From NCBI GenBank assembly GCA_947624155.1, contig CANQJB010000008.1, positions 1-40,986 of the forward strand: DNA of 40,986 nucleotides, in the 5' to 3' direction. The translations under genes were made by a program, and so were the position numbers. Positions 13,783 through 21,799 of the stretch are shown one piece after another. Position 1 is the first letter of the stretch. Each line of letters begins with the position of its first letter. The stretch is from an uncultured Clostridia bacterium (GTDB lineage: Bacteria > Bacillota > Clostridia > Oscillospirales > Ruminococcaceae). A model generated the notes under the pieces. It saw only the letters and a program-made list of their open reading frames with translations, did not search any database and was not told the origin of the DNA.

Positions 13783-16164
13783 TCACTCCGCATAAACCGT
13801 AAACGTTCCCTCGCCGGAGCAGCTTCCGTCGGCGTAAACGATATAGAGCTTATATTCTCCCGGCGTTGCTGGGACGGTAATCGTCTTCGCGTCGCCGGCG
13901 GCGCAGGTCATCGTCTCGCCTTCGGCAAATTCGGTCGTTCCGGCGGGCGCGAGCCAGACAGTGTCCTCGGCCGAGAGAAGCCCTCGGCGGCTGAGCTCCT
14001 CGCCGCATCTTACCGAGACATTCGCCGCGAGCTCATAATAGTCGTCGGGCATTATATCGCTCGGAACCATTCTGACATATTCGTCCTCGAGGCCGGAATA
14101 GAGAACAATCTCATATCCCTCGACCGGCCAGATATAGTCGGCGTTGACATACTGCTCAAGAGTGCAGTTCGGGGCGGTCGTTTCGGAGTGGTCGGTGTTC
14201 GAGAAGCCGTTGGTAACGGTGCAGTCGTGTTTGCGCATCCACTCGTTGAGCTCATAGACGTTTCTGATCACGTTTGTGACGACGTTGTGGTCGAAGAGAA
14301 TAAATGCCGAGCCCTCGTCGGGGTGGAAGCCGTTTACCATTCTCGAACCGTTCGCTGCGGTCGGCGCGCGGAAGCAGTTGATATAGTTATAGGTCATTTC
14401 TGTCTTTTCGGTCCAGTCGTCGTTGCCCTGCTGACCGAGGGTATAGATACCTCCGGCGTCCTGGAGAACCGAGCAGATCTCCTCGACGCGGTTATAGTTG
14501 ACATGGTTGAAGCGCGAGGTCTGGGTCGGCTGGCCGGGGAGCTGCGATTCGGCGGTGCCGTCGAAGTTGCACCAGCCCCAGCCTATCGACATTCCGCTGT
14601 AAGAGCATTTATAGATAAAGTTGTGCTCAACAGTCATGTTATAGGTGAAGAAAGAGGCGATAGGGGAGTTGCCGGGGAAGAAATAGCAGTTTTCAAGCAG
14701 AAAGTTGTTTGTTATTGTGATGTTCCTCGGAACTGCTTCGGTGCCGTAGGGGAACTTTTCATGCTCGGGGCCTGCGCTTGTCTCGCTGACGCGCTGTTTT
14801 TCGGTGTCGTTTTCGTAGATATGCTGAAGGTGTCCGACCGTTATTCCTCCGCCGCCGGTGCTCTTGATCAGGTTGCCGTTTATCACGCAGTCATAGACAT
14901 CGTTTTCGAGGTGTATGCCGAGATATCCGGTCAGCTCGATGCAGCCGTCGGTGAAATTGATGTCGTGGGCGGTCGAGACATGGATCGCCGCGGGCGCGAC
15001 GTCGAATGCACGATAGAGGTCGTTGTGCCACATTATATCCGAAAACTTGGTGTAAACGGTGCAGCCCTGGGTTGTCGCGTTGCCGAACGAGCCGTCGACT
15101 TCATAGAGGTTCCAGTCGGAATGGGCGAAGGTCAGGCCGTCAAAGGTGATATACTGAGCATATTTCTTTAAGGGCTCGCTTCCGCTTATCTCGACAAGCT
15201 TTTCAAGCTCGGGAATGACCACCTCGGCGGAGTTGATGTCCTCGCCCTCGCGGGGGATATAATAAAGCGTGCTGCCCTCCTGGTCGAAATAGAACTGCCC
15301 TTCGCGCTCTAGCCACTCGAAGACGTTCACGACGTCGTTTGCTCCGGTCGGATTATAGTTTGTGTTCCAGCCGAGATTCTGCGCGATCGCGGCATAGGGC
15401 ATCTGGTAGTTGACCTTTGTGTCGCCCTCCTCGGTCAGCTCTAATGACGCCGCGCAGACCGTCGCCTTGACCCAAGTAGACCCGGATTCGAGCTCGATAT
15501 TCTGAGGATTTGGCGTGTCGGCCGGCAGCCCGAATGAGGCAGCAAAGACGTTTCCGGTCCTGAGCGAGTTTTCGCTCGAAATCCATGCCCAGTCGCCCTG
15601 GCCTTTGGTGACGAAGTAGAATCCTTCTGCGCGGAGCGGCGTCGCAGTTCTTCTCGTCATCGAAGCGCGGACGCCGTTGACATAAATCGCTCTGAGCTTA
15701 GCGTCGCGTTCAAGGTGGGTTTTATATGCCGTCAGGCCGTCGCCGAGCCAGTTGACCTCATCGGCGGGCTCCCATTCCCCCTCCAGAAGCTTTCCGCCGC
15801 TGATGACCGGGTGTGCGCCCTCGGCGGCTTTATAGAAGATGCGGCAGTTCTTTGTGCCGGAGTCGTTTTCGTCAAATACCAGAGTTTCGCCGAGCGAATA
15901 GAATCCGTCGCCGATCTCGACAACGATGTCTCCGCCCGATTTTTCCAGCCCTCTGACATATTCCTTTGCCTTTGAAAGCGTCGCGAAGGGCTTCTCGGCG
16001 CTGCCGTCGCCGTCGGTGTCGCTCCCGTCTGCGGAGACAAAAATCTCACGCGAGCCCTCGGTAGGGCCGGTAAGCGGGGCGGGGCCTTCGCTTTTTTCGG
16101 CGCAGCCGCAGAGCATTGTCGACATAAGAACGGCGCAAAGCGCAGATCTGAAAATCCGTTTCAT
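13783..16164 (-). CDS. Right-handed beta-helix lipoprotein, probable glycan-active enzyme
   Basis: 793 aa. The signal ends in LCGC (lipobox, Cys at ~21). The start of the mature part, EIFVSADGSDTDGDGSAEKP then FATLSKAKEYV, is the classic opening of pectate-lyase-like parallel beta-helix proteins. The middle (residues ~330-620) has helix coils (AAIHVSTAHDINFTDGCIEL, NITITNNFLLENCYFF). The last ~90 residues look like an Ig-like domain. Such proteins include polysaccharide lyases and glycoside hydrolases (for example GH120-like), and the family cannot be fixed by eye. A signature-free assignment to xylosidase or arabinofuranosidase would be a guess. AGGAGG (16171-16176) precedes the ATG. It is convergent with the CE2-like gene, suggesting a shared substrate. 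Confidence 0.75.
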   Translation of the reverse strand: MKRIFRSALCAVLMSTMLCGCAEKSEGPAPLTGPTEGSREIFVSADGSDTDGDGSAEKPFATLSKAKEYVRGLEKSGGDIVVEIGDGFYSLGETLVFDENDSGTKNCRIFYKAAEGAHPVISGGKLLEGEWEPADEVNWLGDGLTAYKTHLERDAKLRAIYVNGVRASMTRRTATPLRAEGFYFVTKGQGDWAWISSENSLRTGNVFAASFGLPADTPNPQNIELESGSTWVKATVCAASLELTEEGDTKVNYQMPYAAIAQNLGWNTNYNPTGANDVVNVFEWLEREGQFYFDQEGSTLYYIPREGEDINSAEVVIPELEKLVEISGSEPLKKYAQYITFDGLTFAHSDWNLYEVDGSFGNATTQGCTVYTKFSDIMWHNDLYRAFDVAPAAIHVSTAHDINFTDGCIELTGYLGIHLENDVYDCVINGNLIKSTGGGGITVGHLQHIYENDTEKQRVSETSAGPEHEKFPYGTEAVPRNITITNNFLLENCYFFPGNSPIASFFTYNMTVEHNFIYKCSYSGMSIGWGWCNFDGTAESQLPGQPTQTSRFNHVNYNRVEEICSVLQDAGGIYTLGQQGNDDWTEKTEMTYNYINCFRAPTAANGSRMVNGFHPDEGSAFILFDHNVVTNVIRNVYELNEWMRKHDCTVTNGFSNTDHSETTAPNCTLEQYVNADYIWPVEGYEIVLYSGLEDEYVRMVPSDIMPDDYYELAANVSVRCGEELSRRGLLSAEDTVWLAPAGTTEFAEGETMTCAAGDAKTITVPATPGEYKLYIVYADGSCSGEGTFTVYAE

Positions 16165-16211
16165 AATAATCCTCCTGTTTTATCCAAGTAAATATCAATT
16201 TCGGCTGATTT

Positions 16212-16240
16212 ATTTTAGCATATCCGGCTCGGGTTTTCAA
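16212..16240 (-). promoter_or_regulatory. Promoter of the beta-helix gene
   Basis: Reverse strand TTGAAA (16240-16235), a 17-bp spacer and TAAAAT (16217-16212) with TG one base upstream (extended -10). Confidence 0.6.
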
Positions 16241-16290
16241 CATTATATTATAAATTATCAAAAATGTATCAGCTTTTGAGGCAAAGGGTA

Positions 16291-16319
16291 TTGCAAAGCG
16301 GAGAGGGTTGTGATATATT
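16291..16319 (+). promoter_or_regulatory. Promoter of the VOC-family gene
   Basis: TTGCAA (16291-16296), a 17-bp spacer and TATATT (16314-16319). Confidence 0.5.
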
Positions 16320-16362
16320 AAAAAATGTAAACCTACGGCCAAGACACCGAAAGGAGATAATT

Positions 16363-16806
16363 ATGAAAGTAAAGGAACTGGGACATATCGCTTTTACCTG
16401 CCGCGACGTCAAGGAATCGGAGAAATTCTATACCGAAGTTCTCGGCTTCAGCCGCAGCTTCGCTCTGACCTACGGCGATTCCGGCGACAAACGTTTTCCG
16501 CCCGAGAGGGAGTGGATCGTCTATATGAAGGTCAGCGACAGGCTGTTTTTGGAGCTTTTTGACGCCGGCGCCGCGTCAAAATCCGGCGTACCCGACTGGA
16601 ACACCTTTAACTACCAGCACCTCGCGCTGATCGTCGACGACATTTTTGAAGCCGAGCGCGAGCTGAAAAGCCGCGGCGCTCCGGTCGACACCGCCCCCGA
16701 GCTCGGAATCGACAACACCTGGCAGATGTGGTCTCACGACCCCGACGGCAACAAAATCGAATTTATGCAGTACACCGACAAGTCCTATCAGCTTGTTGGA
16801 AGATGA
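16363..16806 (+). CDS. VOC (glyoxalase I-like) family protein
   Basis: 147 aa. Start HIAFTCRDVKESEKFYTEVL and end WQMWSHDPDGNKIEFMQYT are typical of the vicinal-oxygen-chelate fold. His8, and Glu (IEFMQ) near the end, are positioned like metal ligands; HLALIVDDI in the middle supplies the His that starts the second module. Members include lactoylglutathione lyase (methylglyoxal detoxification) and many related isomerases and dioxygenases. I would annotate it as glyoxalase-like only. I chose ATG 16363 because AAGGAG stands 7 nt before it and the promoter at 16291-16319 would lie inside the longer frame starting at 16264. It is a single-gene unit with its own terminator. Confidence 0.85.
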   Translation: MKVKELGHIAFTCRDVKESEKFYTEVLGFSRSFALTYGDSGDKRFPPEREWIVYMKVSDRLFLELFDAGAASKSGVPDWNTFNYQHLALIVDDIFEAERELKSRGAPVDTAPELGIDNTWQMWSHDPDGNKIEFMQYTDKSYQLVGR

Positions 16807-16837
16807 GCGGCGGGGACCGGCCGGAAGATACAGAATG

Positions 16838-16872
16838 ATTTGCCTCGTTCGCCGCGAGGCAAATTTGTTATA
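16838..16872 (+). terminator. Terminator of the VOC-family gene
   Basis: ATTTGCCTCG (16838-16847) pairs perfectly with CGAGGCAAAT (16855-16864), loop TTCGCCG, followed by TTGTTAT. Confidence 0.7.
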
Positions 16873-16905
16873 GTATGGAAAGCTTATACCAAGACTCTGA
16901 CTCAT

Positions 16906-17010
16906 ACGTTAATGTGTGCGCACTCCTGTCGGAGCGCGCGAATTTTATGCACGCTAGGTTTTGTCCAAGAGGACGAGCAATCAATCGTTTATGATTGAGA
17001 AGCCCGATTG
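16906..17010 (+). ncRNA. Candidate structured RNA element, copy 2
   Basis: Partner of the reverse-strand element at 10551-10655, in inverted orientation 6.3 kb away. Hairpin 1 pairs CTCC with GGAG (imperfect in copy 1). GTCC-AAGA-GGAC is unchanged. Hairpin 3 is TCAATC-GTTTAT-GATTGA, with four pairs replaced relative to copy 1. Weaker similarity continues to GCTTGCA at 17022-17028, which here forms part of the next gene's -35. A TATAGT at 16869-16874 could be a -10 for the RNA but lacks a good -35. It lies just upstream of the bceR promoter. Confidence 0.55.
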
Positions 17011-17023
17011 TCTGTTAACCCGC

Positions 17024-17051
17024 TTGCAATTATGGCGCAAAGTGGTATAAT
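17024..17051 (+). promoter_or_regulatory. Promoter of bceRS
   Basis: TTGCAA (17024-17029), a 16-bp spacer and TATAAT (17046-17051), 29 bp before the start codon. The surrounding CGCTTGCAATT is repeated exactly at the promoter at 39247. Confidence 0.65.
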
Positions 17052-17080
17052 AAACACATCTACTGTTCGGGAGTGATCTT

Positions 17081-17752
17081 ATGTACCGCATATTTATTGT
17101 TGAGGATGACCGCGGAATCGCCGAGGAGATCGAAAAGGCGGCGAAGATGTGGGGCTTTGAGGCGAAGACCGCCGAAAACCTCCACGAGCTGCTTTCGGAG
17201 TTTGCGGAATATAAGCCCCATATCGTTCTTATGGACATCGTTCTGCCCTATTTCAGCGGCTACTATTGGTGCGGCGAGATAAGAAAGCTCTCAAAGGTTC
17301 CGATCATCTTCATCTCGTCCGCTTCAGACAACCTCAATATCGTCATGGCGATGAATATGGGAGGCGACGACTTTATTGCAAAGCCGTTTGACCAGAGCGT
17401 TCTGATCGCGAAGATTCAGGCACTTCTGCGCCGAAGCTACGACTTTTCGGCGAGCCTGCCGCTTCTTTCACACCGCGGTGCGTTTTTAAATACCGGCGAC
17501 GGCACCCTAAGCTATAACGGCGAGACGATCCCGCTTTCAAAGAACGAATACAGAATCCTTCTCTGCCTGATGGAAAACAGGGGAAAGACGGTCAGCCGCG
17601 AAAAGCTGATGGAGCGGCTATGGAAGACCGACGTCTTTATCGACGAGAACACTCTGACAGTCAACGTCAACCGGCTGCGCAGAAAGCTCGCGGCGGCGGG
17701 GCTTGACGAATTTATCACGACCAAATTCGGCGTGGGCTATATTATCGAGTGA
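17081..17752 (+). CDS. bceR: OmpR/PhoB-family response regulator, Bce type
   Basis: 223 aa. Receiver domain residues 1-~120: acidic pair in IVEDD (residues 8-10), phospho-acceptor Asp52 in VLMDIVLP, Ser79-Ser80 in FISSASD, and Lys in FIAKPFD. The C-terminal winged helix (~130-223) has LSKNEYRILLCLMENRGKTV, then SREKLMERLW and NVNRLRRKLA. Its place directly before an intramembrane-sensing kinase and an FtsX-type ABC transporter identifies the Bce family, which answers cell-wall antibiotics such as bacitracin or lantibiotics by inducing the transporter. The stop is 9 bp before the kinase start. A likely target operator lies at 18787-18823. Confidence 0.9.
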   Translation: MYRIFIVEDDRGIAEEIEKAAKMWGFEAKTAENLHELLSEFAEYKPHIVLMDIVLPYFSGYYWCGEIRKLSKVPIIFISSASDNLNIVMAMNMGGDDFIAKPFDQSVLIAKIQALLRRSYDFSASLPLLSHRGAFLNTGDGTLSYNGETIPLSKNEYRILLCLMENRGKTVSREKLMERLWKTDVFIDENTLTVNVNRLRRKLAAAGLDEFITTKFGVGYIIE

Positions 17753-17761
17753 GGCGAAAAT

Positions 17762-18751
17762 ATGAAGCAGCTATTCAGGTACTTATATGAGCGGCGGTGG
17801 CTTTTGGGGTCATATATATTCTTCTGCGCGGTGTTCGCGGGGGCGTTTGCGCTCTTCGGGCTGCCGGTTAAAGCGGTGATCTATCCCGCGGCGGTGTGCG
17901 GAACGGTCGGCGGTGTCGCGCTGATCTGCGGCTTCGCGGAGGATTCAAAAAAGCACCGCGAGCTCAGCGGAATGATCGGCCGGCAGTCCGAGCTGATCGA
18001 CAGCCTGCCCGAGCCGAAAACGGCTGTCGAGGCGGATTATCAGGAGATAATTCGCTCGGTTCAGAGCGAGCTTCGGGAACTCGGTGAGAACAGCTCAAAA
18101 AGCTACCGCGACATGATCGACTATTACACGGTCTGGGCTCACCAGATCAAGACGCCGATCGCTTCGATGCAGCTTACCTTGCAGAACGAGGACAGCCCGA
18201 CCGCCCGTAAGCTGTCCGGCGACCTTTCGAGAATCGAGCAGTATGTCGGAATGGTGCTTGCGTTTCTGAGGCTCGACTCCTCTGCGAACGACTATGTGTT
18301 CCGTGAAACCGAGCTCGACCAGGTAATCAGGCAGGCGGTAAAAAAATTCGCCTCGGAATTTATCGACCGGAAAATAAGCCTCGACTTCGAGCCGACCGGC
18401 GAAAAAACCGTCACCGACGAGAAATGGCTGCTTTTTGTGATCGAACAGATCCTTTCAAACTCACTTAAATATACCCGCGCCGGAAGCGTCAGAATATATA
18501 TGCGAAAGCCGAAGATACTCTGCATCGAGGACACCGGGATCGGAATCGCGCCGGAGGACGTTCCGCGAGTGTTTGAAAAGGGCTATACCGGCTATAACGG
18601 CAGAACCGACAAAAAGGCGACCGGTCTCGGACTCTATCTTTGCCGGAGAATCTGCCGGAATCTCGGCGCTCAGATAACTCTCGCCTCAGAGCTCGGCCGA
18701 GGGACGCTTGTTTCGATCGACCTCGGGCAATACCGGCTGAGGGCGGAATAG
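17762..18751 (+). CDS. bceS: Intramembrane-sensing histidine kinase, Bce type
   Basis: 329 aa. Two closely spaced membrane segments (~15-33 and ~37-58) with almost no outside loop, so there is no extracellular sensor; members of this family sense through the partner ABC transporter. The H-box WAHQIKTPIASM contains the phosphorylated His127. The ATPase domain shows the N-box (FVIEQILSNSLKYT), the G1 box (IEDTGIGIAPED), the F-box (VFEKGYTG) and the G2 box (TGLGLYLC). It is translated just after the response regulator. A hairpin right after the stop may reduce read-through into the transporter genes. Confidence 0.9.
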   Translation: MKQLFRYLYERRWLLGSYIFFCAVFAGAFALFGLPVKAVIYPAAVCGTVGGVALICGFAEDSKKHRELSGMIGRQSELIDSLPEPKTAVEADYQEIIRSVQSELRELGENSSKSYRDMIDYYTVWAHQIKTPIASMQLTLQNEDSPTARKLSGDLSRIEQYVGMVLAFLRLDSSANDYVFRETELDQVIRQAVKKFASEFIDRKISLDFEPTGEKTVTDEKWLLFVIEQILSNSLKYTRAGSVRIYMRKPKILCIEDTGIGIAPEDVPRVFEKGYTGYNGRTDKKATGLGLYLCRRICRNLGAQITLASELGRGTLVSIDLGQYRLRAE

Positions 18752-18753
18752 CT

Positions 18754-18785
18754 TTTCGGCCTGCGGGAAGCTCCGCGGGCCGAAA
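18754..18785 (+). terminator. Hairpin between kinase and transporter genes
   Basis: TTTCGGCCTGCGG pairs with CCGCGGGCCGAAA (one G-U pair), loop GAAGCT. The trailing T-run is weak, so it may be a partial terminator or an mRNA-stability element. Confidence 0.5.
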
Positions 18786-18786
18786 T

Positions 18787-18861
18787 CTTACAAAAATGTA
18801 AGATTTGAGGCTCAAAATGTAAGCAGAATCAATGGAGAGAGCCGCGCTTCGGCGCTATAAT
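18787..18861 (+). promoter_or_regulatory. bceAB promoter with candidate BceR operator
   Basis: CTTACA-AAAA-TGTAAG (18787-18802) is a perfect inverted repeat. A second TGTAAG half-site starts at 18818, exactly 21 bp (two helical turns) after the first one at 18797. TATAAT lies at 18856-18861, and no good -35 (18833-18838) is present, as expected for an activated promoter of the PhoB class. Bce-type regulators are known to bind inverted repeats upstream of their transporter genes; assignment of this site is inference. Confidence 0.6.
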
Positions 18862-18894
18862 CATATTATGAAATCCACAGGGAGGAATCATTTT

Positions 18895-19659
18895 ATGAGC
18901 ATACTTGAAGTCAGCGGAATAAGAAAGGTCTATTCCGCGCGCTTCGGCGGTCAGAAGGTCGAAGCGCTTAAAAATGTCAGCTTCAGCGTTGAGCGCGGCG
19001 AATATGTCGCGATAATGGGCGAATCAGGCTCCGGAAAGACAACTCTTCTGAACATTCTCGCGGCGCTCGACCGCCCGACAGCCGGGAAGGTGCTTCTCGA
19101 AGGGCTTGACCTCGCGAAGATCAAGGACTCGGCGATCGCGCAGTTTCGGCGGGACAACTTAGGCTTTGTGTTCCAGGAATTTAATCTTTTGGACACCTTT
19201 ACCGTCGGCGACAACATCTTTCTGCCGCTTGTTCTGGCCGGCTGCCCCTATCGCGAGATGACCGACCGCCTGAGACCGATCGCCGCGAAGCTCGGTATCC
19301 CCGGGATACTCGACAAATATCCTTACGAAATCTCGGGAGGCCAGAAGCAGCGCGCCGCAGTCGCGAGGGCGATGATCACAAACCCGAAGCTGATTCTGGC
19401 CGACGAGCCGACCGGCGCGCTCGATTCGCGCTCGACCGACGAGCTTTTAAAGCTCTTTGCCGACGTCAATATGACCGGCCAGACCATTCTGATGGTAACT
19501 CACTCGGTCAAGGCCGCGAGCTCGTCGAAAAGAGTCCTGTTCATCAAGGACGGCGAGGTGTTCCACCAGCTCTACCGCGGAATGGACACCGACGAGCAAT
19601 TCTATCAGCGGATCACCGACACCCTTATTCTGGTTGCGACTGGCGGTGAGCTCAAATGA
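18895..19659 (+). CDS. bceA: ABC transporter ATPase, BceA type
   Basis: 254 aa. Walker A GESGSGKTT (42-50), Q-loop in FVFQEFNLLD, signature SGGQKQR (147-153), Walker B LILADEPTGALD (166-177) and switch His in MVTHS. This is the LolD/MacB-like class that works with FtsX-type permeases. In Bce systems the transporter frees lipid targets from peptide antibiotics and passes flux information to the kinase. I chose ATG 18895 because GGGAGGA lies 8-14 nt upstream; the longer frame starting at 18832 would include the -10. The last four bases overlap the permease start (ATGA). Confidence 0.93.
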   Translation: MSILEVSGIRKVYSARFGGQKVEALKNVSFSVERGEYVAIMGESGSGKTTLLNILAALDRPTAGKVLLEGLDLAKIKDSAIAQFRRDNLGFVFQEFNLLDTFTVGDNIFLPLVLAGCPYREMTDRLRPIAAKLGIPGILDKYPYEISGGQKQRAAVARAMITNPKLILADEPTGALDSRSTDELLKLFADVNMTGQTILMVTHSVKAASSSKRVLFIKDGEVFHQLYRGMDTDEQFYQRITDTLILVATGGELK

Positions 19660-21713
19660 AAAAGCTGCTTTATCCGAAGCTCGCCTTTGAGAGCATCAGA
19701 AAGAACAAAAGGCTCTACCTGCCCTATATTCTGACCTGCGTCGGAATGGTCGCGATGTATTATATCATTTTATATCTTGTCTACTGCAAGCCGGTCGAAA
19801 GCCTGCCCGGCTCGGGCATGATAAGGGAGATGATGGGCCTCGGGAGCTGGGTGATGGCGCTGTTCAGCTGCCTGTTCCTGTTTTATACCAACTCGTTTCT
19901 GATGAGGCGGCGCAAAAAGGAATTCGGGCTTTACAGCATACTCGGAATGAGTAAACGAAACCTCGCTCAGATCCAGTTCTGGGAAACGCTGATTATCGGC
20001 GCGGCGGCGCTCGCCGGAGGTCTCTTTGTCGGAATACTCCTTTCAAAGACCGCCGAGCTGATACTTGTCAACATCGTCTCGGGGGAGATCGAATACTCGA
20101 TGTCTTTTTCACCCGAAGCGGTGATAAAAACCGTCTATATCTTCGGGGTGATCTTTTTGCTGCTGCTCTTAAATTCGGTGCGGCAGATAATGTTTTCGAC
20201 GACGATGACCCTTCTTAAATCGGAAAACACCGGCGAAAAGCCTCCGAAAGCCAACTGGCTTTTCGGAATCGCCGGAGTCGCGCTCCTCGGCGCGGCATAT
20301 TACATCGCGGTCACTACCAACAACGCGATCACCGCGATATTCACCTTTTTCGGCGCGGTGATGATGGTTATTCTCGGAACATATCTTCTGATGATTTTCG
20401 GCTCGGTGATGTTCTGCCGAATCCTCCAGAAAAGCAGGCGGTATTACTACAAGCCCAACCACTTTGTCTCGGTCAGCTCGATGGCTTACAGAATGAAGCG
20501 CAACGGCGCCGGCCTCGCTTCAATCTGCATTCTCGCGACAATGGTGCTTGTAATGATCTCATCGACATCGAGCCTTTATTTCGGCAACACCGACGCGCTC
20601 AGAAGGTCGGACCCCCGCGAGGTCGCCGTGACCTACTATATGGACAGCTTTGAAGGACTTGAGGGGTTATCGCCGGAGAACATTTCAAAGCTCCGCTCAG
20701 CGCTCGACTCTTATCACAGTGAGCACGGAGTCGTCCCTCAGAATGTCATCGCCTACCGCGAAATCTATGTCCCCGGGTATTTAAAGGACGGCGTCGTTGA
20801 GACCGACGTCTCGATTTTCAACACCTCCGACGTCGCGCTAATCGACGACGGGCTGACCTGCTTTGTCTTTGTGCCGCTCGAGGACTACAACCAAACCTAC
20901 GGAACCGACTACACCCTTTCTGACGGCGAAGCGCTCGCATATAACGTTCACACCAATTTCAACGGGGATTCGATCTCATTCAATATGGGTCAGACTCTTA
21001 AAATCGTCGGGCAGATCAAAAAATTTGACCCTGACAGCGAGGCGGTGACCCAGATTTTCCCGTCGGTATTTCTCTTTGTCCCTGACCTGAAAAGCGCGGT
21101 CGCCGGGCTTGACAGGCTCGCCAACTACCAGGGCGACCCGATGCTCGATTATATGTGGAACTACTGCTTTGACACCGGCCTTTCTCCCGACGATCAGATC
21201 ACCTACGGCCGAAGCTTTTTGCAGGACAGCTTCGACATCAAAGACAACGGCTTTTTGGTCTCGTCGCGCTCCGCGCGTATCGCAGAATACGACCGAAGAG
21301 ACTTTACCGCTCTTTACGGCGGGCTGTTCTTCCTCGGGATAATGCTCTCGGTGGTCTTCATCTTCGCGGCGGTGCTGATTATCTACTATAAGCAGATCTC
21401 GGAGGGATATGAAGATCAGTCCCGCTTCGGGATAATGCAGAAGGTCGGAATGACGAAGCGCGAGATCAGAAAGAGCATCAACTCTCAGCTTCTGACCGTC
21501 TTCTTCCTGCCGCTCGTTCTCGCGGCGGTTCACCTCGGCTTCGCTCTCCCGATAATAAGCAAGCTGCTGCTTCTGTTTGACCTCAGAAACATTCCGCTGT
21601 TCTACGCGGTCGCGGCGGGCTGCTTCGCGATCTTCGCGCTGCTCTATACCCTTGTCTACAAGATAACCTCAAACGCCTATTACAACATCGTCAGCGGTGC
21701 AAAGGAGGCATAA
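19656..21713 (+). CDS. bceB: FtsX-family ABC permease, BceB type
   Basis: 685 aa with the layout of BceB: one membrane segment near the start (~20-42), three more by ~180, further segments to ~310, a large outside domain (~310-530), then three to four segments at the end (LFFLGIMLSVVFIFAAVLII; VFFLPLVLAAVHLGFALPII; FYAVAAGCFAIFALLYTLVY). RRKKEFGLYSILGMSKRN and DQSRFGIMQKVGMTKREI are the conserved coupling helices expected to touch the ATPase. The outside domain is the part that recognises the peptide or its lipid complex. It is translationally coupled to bceA and followed after 2 bp by a tiny membrane-peptide gene. Confidence 0.93.
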   Translation: MKKLLYPKLAFESIRKNKRLYLPYILTCVGMVAMYYIILYLVYCKPVESLPGSGMIREMMGLGSWVMALFSCLFLFYTNSFLMRRRKKEFGLYSILGMSKRNLAQIQFWETLIIGAAALAGGLFVGILLSKTAELILVNIVSGEIEYSMSFSPEAVIKTVYIFGVIFLLLLLNSVRQIMFSTTMTLLKSENTGEKPPKANWLFGIAGVALLGAAYYIAVTTNNAITAIFTFFGAVMMVILGTYLLMIFGSVMFCRILQKSRRYYYKPNHFVSVSSMAYRMKRNGAGLASICILATMVLVMISSTSSLYFGNTDALRRSDPREVAVTYYMDSFEGLEGLSPENISKLRSALDSYHSEHGVVPQNVIAYREIYVPGYLKDGVVETDVSIFNTSDVALIDDGLTCFVFVPLEDYNQTYGTDYTLSDGEALAYNVHTNFNGDSISFNMGQTLKIVGQIKKFDPDSEAVTQIFPSVFLFVPDLKSAVAGLDRLANYQGDPMLDYMWNYCFDTGLSPDDQITYGRSFLQDSFDIKDNGFLVSSRSARIAEYDRRDFTALYGGLFFLGIMLSVVFIFAAVLIIYYKQISEGYEDQSRFGIMQKVGMTKREIRKSINSQLLTVFFLPLVLAAVHLGFALPIISKLLLLFDLRNIPLFYAVAAGCFAIFALLYTLVYKITSNAYYNIVSGAKEA

Positions 21714-21715
21714 AA

Positions 21716-21799
21716 ATGAAAAAAGTATTTTTAATAATCGCGGCGATCCTCGCGATCGCATGGCTCGCCGACAGAGCGATCAGGGAGGGAGAGGAATGA
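21716..21799 (+). CDS. 27-residue single-span membrane peptide, coupled to BceB
   Basis: ATG at 21716 follows the bceB stop by 2 bp, with AAAGGAGG at 21701-21708, an excellent ribosome site. The product starts MKKVFLIIAAILAIAWLA and ends DRAIREGEE: two Lys, one hydrophobic span of ~15-16 residues, and a charged tail. Its stop overlaps the next start (ATGA), and a second GGGAGGGAGAGG runs through its 3' end as that gene's ribosome site. It may be a regulatory or stabilising subunit of the transporter or kinase, or simply a leader that couples translation. I know of no described family for it. Confidence 0.6.
   Translation: MKKVFLIIAAILAIAWLADRAIREGEE

Noticed and set aside
14188..15171. A 327-codon forward frame opposite the beta-helix gene
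   Set aside because: It lies fully antisense to a clear coding gene and arises from its GC-rich codon pattern; no start signal or domain.
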